Of a stretch of 64,000 nucleotides of DNA, positions 57,538 through 64,000 are shown piece by piece. Below the pieces are notes generated by a model that did no database searches, was not told where the DNA came from, and worked only from the letters and a program-made list of their open reading frames with translations. The position numbers were made by a program, and so were the translations under genes. Source of the stretch: CAYNLK01 sp964398055 (GTDB lineage: Bacteria; Chloroflexota; Anaerolineae; 4572-78; J111); the NCBI GenBank assembly GCA_964398055.1, contig CAYNLK010000004.1:62001-126000 (forward strand), given 5' to 3'. Position 1 is the stretch's first letter, and each line of letters starts with the position of its first letter.

Positions 57538-58839
57538 TTATTTCCCCCACGAGAGCATCCGCTCATCGTTGCCGTCGAACCTGAACTCGATTCCGGCCAG
57601 CGTGTCTGGACTAAACATAGGGCGCTGCTGAGTGCCGTCGGCGTTCATCACCCAGATGGCCCATTGGCCGCCGCGGTCCGACAGAAAGGCGATCTGGGTT
57701 CCATCCGGCGACCAGGCCGGCGAGACGTTATTGCCCTGGTTGGCCAGCGGCGTTCGCTCGCCGGTTGCCAGGTTGATCAGGTCGATGGCCCACAGGCCAT
57801 TCTTGCGGGCCACCGCCAGCCGGTTGCCATCGGGGGAGAAGGCCGGCGTCCGATCGGCTGTGCCCGCCGCCAGGCTGGTCCGACTGTTCTGGTTCAGGTC
57901 AAGCTGCACCAGGCTGATCTCCCCGGAATAGACCACTCGCCAGGGCTGGCTGGGGTCCCAGGTTGGGCCAAAGCTGGTGTAATCGCTGTCGACATCTTGA
58001 TATTGGCCGGTAGCCAAATCTACCTGGCGCAGTTGCCAGGCCGGTTTAGGCGGCAGGGAGTAACAGTACTCGTATCTGGTTTTACCCTCAGCGGTTTCAA
58101 AGGATTTTCGGCCGATGTCGTAGGCGTCAGGCGGCAGGTTGGCGTCGCTGCTGGATTTCTCATTGGAGGTGCGGCATTCCTGCATCGTCTCCAGGCGGCC
58201 GCCGCGCGGCAGGGTGAAGAGCAGTTGGGCGCCATCCGCCGACCAGGTGGGCGATTTGGGCTGGGGCGCGGGGTGAACCTGTTGCTCGTTGCTGCCGTCG
58301 ATATTCATCAGGTAGACCCCCTGGGTTGGGCCCCAGCGGGTAAAAGCAACCTGTTGGCCGTCGGGCGACAGGGCCGGATCGAGTCCGCCGCGAGTCAACA
58401 ATTGCAGCCCGCTGCCGTCAGTGTTGATGCGGTAGATGTCGCCGCCGCTGGCGGTCATAAAGACCAATTTGCCGCCGTTCGGGCCGGCGCTGCTGGCCGG
58501 AGCGGCCGCGGCCTGGGTCACCGGTACGTTGGCCAACGAACCCTGGATTTTGGTGTATTCCGGCCAGCCGGAAATCCAGGCCCGGCTGCCGTCGGCCTGG
58601 ACGATTTGCAGCCAGGTTTGAACTGCGTTGACGCCGACGATATCAAACGTATCGCCTTGCCGGGCGACCGCCACAATGGCGTAGTTGATTCCCGGCCCCT
58701 CCCGCACGTTGAGCGCGGTCGCCAGCACCTCGGCCTGGGGCGGTGGGGGACCTTGAGCCGCCTGGGCCACCGCTCCGGTTAGCATGGCTACGAGTAACAC
58801 GGTCATTAGAGTGATGAACCATAAACCTGTACGTATCAT
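57538..58839 (-). CDS. Secreted SH3b plus TolB-like beta-propeller protein
   Basis: The start is the ATG at 58839 (MIRTGLWFITLMTV), with AGGAGGTTT upstream. The product is 433 residues. A signal peptide is followed by an SH3b domain (ATALNVREGPGINYAIVAVA, then GVNAVQTWLQIVQADG). Next comes a TolB/WD40-like propeller with repeated 'LSPDGQQVAF', FSPDGNRLAVA, 'WSPDGTQIAFLSDR' and DIYRINTDGSGLQ. Such proteins bind partners outside the membrane. It ends facing the shared terminator. The 192-base gap upstream to the anti-sigma gene contains nothing recognised. Confidence 0.88.
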   Translation of the reverse strand: MIRTGLWFITLMTVLLVAMLTGAVAQAAQGPPPPQAEVLATALNVREGPGINYAIVAVARQGDTFDIVGVNAVQTWLQIVQADGSRAWISGWPEYTKIQGSLANVPVTQAAAAPASSAGPNGGKLVFMTASGGDIYRINTDGSGLQLLTRGGLDPALSPDGQQVAFTRWGPTQGVYLMNIDGSNEQQVHPAPQPKSPTWSADGAQLLFTLPRGGRLETMQECRTSNEKSSSDANLPPDAYDIGRKSFETAEGKTRYEYCYSLPPKPAWQLRQVDLATGQYQDVDSDYTSFGPTWDPSQPWRVVYSGEISLVQLDLNQNSRTSLAAGTADRTPAFSPDGNRLAVARKNGLWAIDLINLATGERTPLANQGNNVSPAWSPDGTQIAFLSDRGGQWAIWVMNADGTQQRPMFSPDTLAGIEFRFDGNDERMLSWGK

Positions 58840-59031
58840 TGAATAAACCTCCTGTCCATAATTTTGATGATCAAGCCCCACCCTCCCGGTTTCAGTTGTT
58901 CACCGGCTTACAATACGTTCAAGAGCGGTCAAATATTCCCGATTGCGTCGAATCTGGAAAAGTCAATACCACTTTGTGCCGCTCAATTATGGAAATTCTC
59001 TGGTCAGGTCGTCAAGAGGCAGTTAGACAGA

Positions 59032-59862
59032 CTATTCCAGCTCCAGTTGGCTGGTCAACTCAGCCGCCAGCGCCAGCAGCTCGGCCGAAGAGAGGTCGGC
59101 ATCGGTGGTCAAGGCATAGCCAAGCTGGCCGATTCGCCATAAGATGACCGGCTGCTGACCAACCTGGCTCACAAAGAATTCACCATCGTTCAGCCGGGTA
59201 CGGCTTTCGGCTGGAAAGTCGGTAGGCTGGGGGGTAAAGAGGGTCAAAGAGACGTGCCGGCCGCTGTGGTCGTAAATGAGATGGGCAGCCGGCAGGTGAT
59301 GCACTTCACCCAGCCGTCCGCCTTCCAGCCGCCAATCGGCCAGGGTTGGCACGGCTACCGGGAAGGGCACGTGCTCGCTAAACCAGGCGGTGATTTCGGG
59401 CGGTTCCCCGGCCACATCGAGCAGCAAGGCCGGCCCTTTCAAATAAGCCATATGCTTACTGGCGATCTGACGGAAGATGGACTGGTCTTCTGATGGGGAT
59501 ATCCGGCCAACCCAAAACAGGACCGCAGCCAACAAAACAATCATCACCACGGCGAAGGCACCAGCGATGTATGGTTTGATGGTTTGGGGTGTAGTCAACC
59601 AGGTAGTCAGTCGAGCCGGCCAGCCAGGTGGGGCAGCCGGACCGGTCAGGGCGGCTTGAACGCTGGCGCGCAGAGAGGCCGGCGCCTGAGTCTGGACCAA
59701 ACGGCTGCGCCAGGCAATGCGGAAGCGCTGCGTTGCGACCAGCGTCTCGGCCAACTCAGTATCACGGCTTAACCTGGCTTCAAAGTTGAGCCGTTCTTCT
59801 TTGATTAGCTCATTGTCCAGATAGGCGTCGAGCATTTCAAAATCAGCCGGGTAAAGTGTCAT
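59032..59862 (-). CDS. Anti-sigma factor-like membrane protein
   Basis: The start is the ATG at 59862 (MTLYPADFEMLDAYLDNELI), overlapping the sigma-factor stop by 4 bases (ATGA). The longer frame upstream lies inside the sigma gene. The product is 276 residues. The N-terminal helical part ('LDAYLDNELIKEERLNFEAR') has the anti-sigma pattern without the zinc-binding HxxxCxxC. One transmembrane helix (IAGAFAVVMIVLLAAVLFWV) follows, then an outer sensor domain. It would hold the ECF factor at the membrane until an outside signal arrives. Confidence 0.85.
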   Translation of the reverse strand: MTLYPADFEMLDAYLDNELIKEERLNFEARLSRDTELAETLVATQRFRIAWRSRLVQTQAPASLRASVQAALTGPAAPPGWPARLTTWLTTPQTIKPYIAGAFAVVMIVLLAAVLFWVGRISPSEDQSIFRQIASKHMAYLKGPALLLDVAGEPPEITAWFSEHVPFPVAVPTLADWRLEGGRLGEVHHLPAAHLIYDHSGRHVSLTLFTPQPTDFPAESRTRLNDGEFFVSQVGQQPVILWRIGQLGYALTTDADLSSAELLALAAELTSQLELE

Positions 59863-60404
59863 AATTCGTACCCCCGACTCCTGGCGTAAGCCAGCAGGCT
59901 CTGCCGCAATTTGCGCCGGCCGCGATGAAGCCGGGACATCACCGACCCCAGCGGCCAATCTAAGATTTCGGCAATTTCCCGGTAGCTGAACTCCTCGATG
60001 TCGGCCAGCAGCACCGCCAGGCGCATTTCAAAGGGCAGTTCACGCAGCGCCTGTTCGATTTCTTCATCCAAGACATAATCAAAAAGGCGATGGCTCAACG
60101 GCTCGTCGGCCGGTAGCTCCAGGCCATCCGTTTCAAGGCTGACCGTGGCCGGGCGCACGTTTTGGCGGCGATAATAATCGGCCAGGGTGTGGCGCAAGAT
60201 CGAAAAAATCCAGGGTCTAAAAGCTGCATCCGGTCGAAAGGTATGCTGCCCTTGAATCGCCTTGAGCGAGACTTCTTGCACGATATCCTCGGCCAGAGTG
60301 GGGTCGCCGGTCAGATAGCGGGCCGTCCGGTATAAGGCATCTAATTCAGCCAGCAAACGTTGACCGATATCCGGTTTAGAATTCGAGGCAGCAGTTGAGC
60401 TCAT
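59859..60404 (-). CDS. ECF-type RNA polymerase sigma factor
   Basis: This is a 181-residue protein with region 2 (LYRTARYLTGDPTLAEDIVQ, then FRPWIFSILRHTLADYYRR) and region 4 (LRELPFEMRLAVLLADIEEF, then IAEILDWPLGSVMSRLHRG). It has the standard two-domain ECF layout with a short N terminus. The anti-sigma gene overlaps its stop. Targets are not evident in this window. Confidence 0.95.
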   Translation of the reverse strand: MSSTAASNSKPDIGQRLLAELDALYRTARYLTGDPTLAEDIVQEVSLKAIQGQHTFRPDAAFRPWIFSILRHTLADYYRRQNVRPATVSLETDGLELPADEPLSHRLFDYVLDEEIEQALRELPFEMRLAVLLADIEEFSYREIAEILDWPLGSVMSRLHRGRRKLRQSLLAYARSRGYEL

Positions 60405-60459
60405 GATTGGCTATAGAACAGCTAAAGTGATTATGCTACGTTTCGGGTTACCCTTTTCT

Positions 60460-61059
60460 TTAATGATGGGGGGCTAGCAAACGGTCACCATTGAAGTGGA
60501 TCAAATGATCGGGAATTTCGGCTAACCAGACCTCGGTTTCCCAAGCGATTTCCGTTAGAAAATTCTTGAAAGTAGCAAAGTCAGGAAAAGCACTGATATA
60601 AATGCGTCCACATGAACAGTCTTCAAGGGCTTTTTCTAACTCCAGGTGTCGTTTAGGTGAAACAGGACCATGCGATGTTACCGCCTCAATTAGAAATAGC
60701 CAATTCCGATCTTCATCATAGAGTACAACATCAGGTAATTTATCGTGGCTGGGGACAGGAATACCGAGAGTCCGGAAACTACTTTCATCCAGTATTAAAG
60801 TCTTGTTCTCCGTGTCACCCAGATACAATAACTTGGCGCCGGGCGCGAATCTCGGACCAAACTCCTCGATAATGGTTGCCTGTAGTTGATTGTGTGGCCC
60901 TGGGGAGAGGTGATATTCTTCACCATTGGCTAACCGGTATCCGGTGTTGTTCTCGACTTTTTTGATAAATCTCAAAGAGGGCCCCGCTGGATTTAATAAA
61001 GGATTGAACAGATTGCTGCCATTTGTCTGAGTTGTAGGTCCGTATCGTCTTAAGGGCAA
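60460..61059 (-). CDS. BsuBI/PstI-type restriction endonuclease, catalytic part (frameshifted from N-terminal part)
   Basis: The frame holds the C-terminal endonuclease domain of the BsuBI/PstI family: LSPGPHNQLQATIIEEFGPR, FAPGAKLLYLGDTENK, then LPDVVLYDEDRNWLFLIEAV and TSHGPVSPKRHLELE. The first 41 codons (MPLRRYGPTTQTNG...) are an out-of-frame reading of the gene upstream and are not family-like. Homology to BsuBI/PstI begins only at about LANGEEYH, near 60935. The matching N-terminal DNA-binding part is in the other frame at the end of the methylase gene. So the endonuclease is split by a frameshift. Family members cleave CTGCAG; the site here is inferred from family only. Active expression would need frameshifting or independent starts. 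Confidence 0.85.
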   Translation of the reverse strand: MPLRRYGPTTQTNGSNLFNPLLNPAGPSLRFIKKVENNTGYRLANGEEYHLSPGPHNQLQATIIEEFGPRFAPGAKLLYLGDTENKTLILDESSFRTLGIPVPSHDKLPDVVLYDEDRNWLFLIEAVTSHGPVSPKRHLELEKALEDCSCGRIYISAFPDFATFKNFLTEIAWETEVWLAEIPDHLIHFNGDRLLAPHH

Positions 61060-63100
61060 GAGGGGTTAAAGCGTAATGAGTTCTTGGGCTATTCGTTGGC
61101 AGTACCGGATCATCTGGATTTCTTGTTACCAATCCGGCTTGTTCAAATTGATGGATCACCTGACGCCGAATGGTCTCGCGAGTGTTCTCAGCATATTCTC
61201 GCCCGTAGCGGTTCTTAATCTCTAACAATATGTCGTGTATTCTCAAACTCTGCTGCTTAGCTTTTGACCAGGGCGTTTCTTCTGAAAGCTGAGCCAAAAC
61301 GAGCAAAGTTAGCGCCGAAATTTCATTTTGTTGGTTGGGAGGTAAACCAAGTGCTTTTAGCGCCTCCTGAGCTTCTTGTATTTTACCCATCATAATTCGT
61401 GTCTCCCTTATCAATGGAAAATCTGACGGTAGATAACCTGCTTCCCGTAATGCATTGAAGACCACTACTTCCAAATCGGCAGAGCTATTGCTTTGATCTT
61501 TTCGGAGAATTTCTCGGCCAATTTGTTTGATTAGTTCAAACGGCGGCAGCGGGAGGGCGCGCAACTCGGCTGCATTTACCTGGGTATTACCGTTGACAAT
61601 TCGAAAATATCGATCAAAGATCGAGCTATTGAGCATTGCCGACAGGCCAACTGTCTCGTCTGGGGTAAGAATGCCTTGTTTTCGATAGATATAATTTAGA
61701 TGATTCTCAACGCCAATCTGGGAAAAATTGTATTTATCGGCTAACAATGGGCCGGCAACCAGGCGGCGCGCCTCTTCTTTGGCGCTGAATCGTCGGAGTA
61801 AAACATAGTTTGCCCCAGGGATCACCAAAGACTGAGCCTCCGTGGCTATCGAAATCCCCTGTAATTTATGGCCGTTCGTTACAGGCCATTCAACCTGTTG
61901 TCTTTTGACATTGTGCAGCCAAAATAGTGGAACCGCCTGTTTATTAGACACTGCCTCAACATCAGTCAGCCAGGAACGGGCGCGGAAAGCCACAACCGGA
62001 CCTGTTGAGACGTCTAAACCAAAACTTCCCAGAGAACCGGTCCAACTATCGACAATTTTGATGATTTGTTCATCCAATTCACCGGTTGGTAACCTAAAAA
62101 ATAAGGTCCCAAAACGCCTGCCTAGAAACTGGCCGCTGGAAATCTTGCGATTTAAGGCTAAATTGTTCAATTCAGAAAGGCTTTTTGAGGAAGAGATGTT
62201 TACAACCACCGATTTAGGAGGGGACTGTGTTTGCGGTGAGGATGTTGACCGTCGCTGAAATGTGAAAATTATGTTTTCTTGCAACACAGCATCATCTTTA
62301 AACGTGTCTTGTCGGGACTCGAATTGATGGACGGACAAGGGTGTTGTTTGGGCAATCAAATCCTGTCTAAGTGAAGAAAAATATCTACCTGAGCAGAAAC
62401 TTCTGGGCACAATGAAACAAGCCCGACCGCCCTCAGTAAGTTTTTTTTGCGCCAGAGCCAAAAATAAGGCATAGATATTTGTGTGACCTTTCACTACGCC
62501 TGCGGCTGCCTTTACCCGTGGATCATTACTGTTAAGTTTAAAATAGGGGGGATTGGCAATGATTTGGTTATAGCCAATATCTTTATCGGCCTGGTTTGAT
62601 CCCTCAAGCATAAACAACCGTGGCTGGACAACAGTAGTCAGACTGGTCAAGATGAAATCTGTTTTATAAACTCGGGTATGAATAATAATACCCTTGGTAG
62701 CAGCATAGTTGACTGCTAAATCTAATACCTTGCCTGCTATTTGAGCGAGTTCACTATCGATCTCATAGCCGTCGAGCCAGATTTCTAGCGGTTGATCTTC
62801 AGCAATCAGTCGATCAATAATAGCGCATGTCAAAACTCCTGAACCAATGGCCGGATCCAAAATTCTATCCCCTGTTTTTATAGGCCCAAGTTGTTGAGCC
62901 ATAAAACGGGCCACTTCAGGTGGGGTCAAAAATTGACCGTTTTGTTTGCGCTGTTTTTCAGAGCGACTGGCCAGGATCTGTTGGCCAACATTAAAGCTGT
63001 AGGTCGCAAGACCCAAAGAAATATCATCCACGTTAGATTGTATAAAATCCCTACTTTTGTTAAACTGTGGCTGAGTAAAGTTTGTTAATTTGATTCCCAT
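60920..63100 (-). CDS. BsuBI/PstI-type DNA adenine methyltransferase fused to endonuclease N-terminal domain
   Basis: This is a 726-residue protein. The methylase part has KQNGQFLTPPEVARFMAQQL, DPAIGSGVL (SAM site, near residue 83) and IIANPPYFK (catalytic NPPY). A target-recognition region follows. From about residue 570 the text is that of the BsuBI/PstI endonuclease N-terminal helix-turn-helix: KALGLPPNQQNEISALTLLV, then YAENTRETIRRQVIHQFEQA and 'GLVTRNPDDPVLPTNSPRTH'. It ends at RIPVSQW, where the endonuclease should continue. The two genes are normally separate, so this is a fusion as well as a split. It starts 36 bases from the divergent glycoside-hydrolase-like gene. Confidence 0.85.
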   Translation of the reverse strand: MGIKLTNFTQPQFNKSRDFIQSNVDDISLGLATYSFNVGQQILASRSEKQRKQNGQFLTPPEVARFMAQQLGPIKTGDRILDPAIGSGVLTCAIIDRLIAEDQPLEIWLDGYEIDSELAQIAGKVLDLAVNYAATKGIIIHTRVYKTDFILTSLTTVVQPRLFMLEGSNQADKDIGYNQIIANPPYFKLNSNDPRVKAAAGVVKGHTNIYALFLALAQKKLTEGGRACFIVPRSFCSGRYFSSLRQDLIAQTTPLSVHQFESRQDTFKDDAVLQENIIFTFQRRSTSSPQTQSPPKSVVVNISSSKSLSELNNLALNRKISSGQFLGRRFGTLFFRLPTGELDEQIIKIVDSWTGSLGSFGLDVSTGPVVAFRARSWLTDVEAVSNKQAVPLFWLHNVKRQQVEWPVTNGHKLQGISIATEAQSLVIPGANYVLLRRFSAKEEARRLVAGPLLADKYNFSQIGVENHLNYIYRKQGILTPDETVGLSAMLNSSIFDRYFRIVNGNTQVNAAELRALPLPPFELIKQIGREILRKDQSNSSADLEVVVFNALREAGYLPSDFPLIRETRIMMGKIQEAQEALKALGLPPNQQNEISALTLLVLAQLSEETPWSKAKQQSLRIHDILLEIKNRYGREYAENTRETIRRQVIHQFEQAGLVTRNPDDPVLPTNSPRTHYALTPLALKTIRTYNSDKWQQSVQSFIKSSGALFEIYQKSREQHRIPVSQW

Positions 63101-63136
63101 AAGTCCAGTATACTACCTGCAAGGCAATTTGCAAAC

Positions 63137-64000
63137 GTGACTTTACGCGCCCGCTGGGGCTTTATTTTTCTGCTGATTTTTATAGCGGCCCTGCTCACCG
63201 GCGGCTACCTGGCCTGGCAACTGCGCCGCGCCGCGCCGCCTGCCTTGCAGATACCGGCCAACTTTCTGGCCGCCGACAAGGGCTACGGCGTCACTGTCGA
63301 CCTGACCCAGTATGACGACCGGCAATTGGCCGAGACGCTGACGATGCTGGCCGACGCCGGCCTGATCTGGCTGCGCCTGCCGCTGGACTGGGCTGAGCTT
63401 GAACCAACTCCTGGCCAATTCGACTGGGCGCGGTTGGATCGGCTGCTCGAACAAATTGGCCAGACTCCGGCCAATTTCCGACTCATCGCCGTGCTCCAAA
63501 CCACGCCCGCCTGGGCCAGGCCGGGCGGAACTCCCCCCACCACCCCGCCGGTCGAGGTGAGTGACCTGGGTCATTTTGCCCGCGCCCTGGCCCAACGGTA
63601 CGGCCGGCAGCTTGACTACTATCAAATCTGGCACGAGCCTAATCTCAGCGCCAATTGGGGTAATGCCTTTGTTGACCCCGGCGCGTACGCCGACCTGCTA
63701 CGCGAAGCGGTGCTCAATATCCGCGACGTCGATCCCCAGGCTTACATTCTGACTGCCGCCCTGGCCCCCACCCTGGAAGAAGGGCCGCTCAACCTCAATG
63801 AGATGGTCTACCTGGAGCAACTCTACCAGGCCCAAGCCGGCCGCTGGTTTGATATTGTGGCCGGGCAGCCGTATGGCTTTGACTCCAAGCCGACTGACCC
63901 GGCCGAGGCCGGCGCGCTGAACTTTCGGCGGTTGGAGCTATTGCGGCAAGTGATGCTCAATCACGCCGACGCCGACACGCCTGTCTGGGCCACTGCCGCC
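63137..64000 (+). CDS. Membrane-anchored glycoside-hydrolase-like protein (partial, C terminus outside window)
   Basis: A GTG at 63137 opens a frame that stays open to the window edge (288 codons). An N-terminal signal anchor (RARWGFIFLLIFIAALLTGG) is followed by a TIM-barrel-like region: GYGVTVDLTQYDDRQLAETL, LIWLRLPLDWAELEPTPGQF, WHEPNLSANWG and FDIVAGQPYGFDSKP. The 'WHEPN' glutamate fits the acid/base residue of clan A glycosidases (GH5/GH39-like). It would act on polysaccharide outside the membrane. The exact family cannot be fixed without the nucleophile part, which is beyond the window. Confidence 0.75.
   Translation, partial: MTLRARWGFIFLLIFIAALLTGGYLAWQLRRAAPPALQIPANFLAADKGYGVTVDLTQYDDRQLAETLTMLADAGLIWLRLPLDWAELEPTPGQFDWARLDRLLEQIGQTPANFRLIAVLQTTPAWARPGGTPPTTPPVEVSDLGHFARALAQRYGRQLDYYQIWHEPNLSANWGNAFVDPGAYADLLREAVLNIRDVDPQAYILTAALAPTLEEGPLNLNEMVYLEQLYQAQAGRWFDIVAGQPYGFDSKPTDPAEAGALNFRRLELLRQVMLNHADADTPVWATAA

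Noticed and set aside
60960..60980. A6 run as the frameshift site of the endonuclease
   Set aside because: Family-like text (SREQHRIPV) continues in the original frame after the A run, so the shift must lie downstream.

Overview
The window looks like a chromosomal segment of a filamentous or sediment-type Chloroflexota bacterium (Anaerolineae/Ardenticatenia-like). This rests on a GC-rich genome, secreted proteins carrying the 'YLPLVxK'-type segment common in that phylum, and TolB/CARDB/PKD-rich lipoproteins and envelope proteins. The taxonomy is inference; there is no rRNA or tRNA gene in the window. Almost all genes lie on the minus strand.

Layout from left to right. 1-3933: a type III restriction-modification operon (res, mod) preceded by a small toxin-antitoxin pair; mod is interrupted by one in-frame TGA. 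3970-7866: a two-gene molybdenum hydroxylase operon with a consensus promoter and a structured leader ending in a terminator-like hairpin. 8018-13659: a solitary solute-binding lipoprotein and four envelope or secreted proteins. 13721-46119: one long, tightly packed minus-strand cluster for a phage-tail-like contractile injection system (eCIS/CIS). It holds an AAA+ ATPase, a DUF4157 protein, a DUF4255 cap-type protein, one sheath, three tube paralogues, a tail-assembly protein, a small DUF6760-like ORF, a very long proline-rich protein, LysM hub, VgrG-like spike, PAAR-like tip, gp25, baseplate J, tail protein I and a DUF4159-like protein. It continues without a break into two paralogous methyltransferases and three large FHA/VWA membrane proteins. 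46471-50845: accessory genes (propeller-like protein, zincin-like cargo, lytic transglycosylase, lipoprotein). 51265-53369: groES-groEL with two CIRCE operators. 53476-57463: plus-strand genes (protease with a stand-alone pro-domain, degenerate kinase, GlsB-type membrane protein, thiolase). 57538-60404: TolB-like protein, anti-sigma and ECF sigma factor. 60460-63100: a BsuBI/PstI-type restriction-modification locus whose endonuclease is split by a frameshift. 63137-64000: start of a glycoside-hydrolase-like membrane protein.

The most notable find is at 42222-43598. This protein lies between the CIS ATPase and the DUF4157 gene and has a basic disordered N terminus plus an 'LQxxVGNxAV' motif. 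Two other genes of the cluster share that motif, one of them a zincin-like protein. Its C-terminal half reads by eye as a RasGAP domain, with the arginine finger, the EVDP segment, the FLR-INP motif and the following helix motif all present and in order. I interpret it as a CIS cargo that would act on Ras-like GTPases. Two cargo-like genes also share an extended -10 promoter motif. Other unusual features are the fusion of FHA/VWA membrane proteins and methyltransferases to the CIS operon, the absence of an evident tail fibre or tape measure, a fresh 333-bp duplication in the proline-rich protein, and intergenic seven-nucleotide tandem repeats of different sequence.
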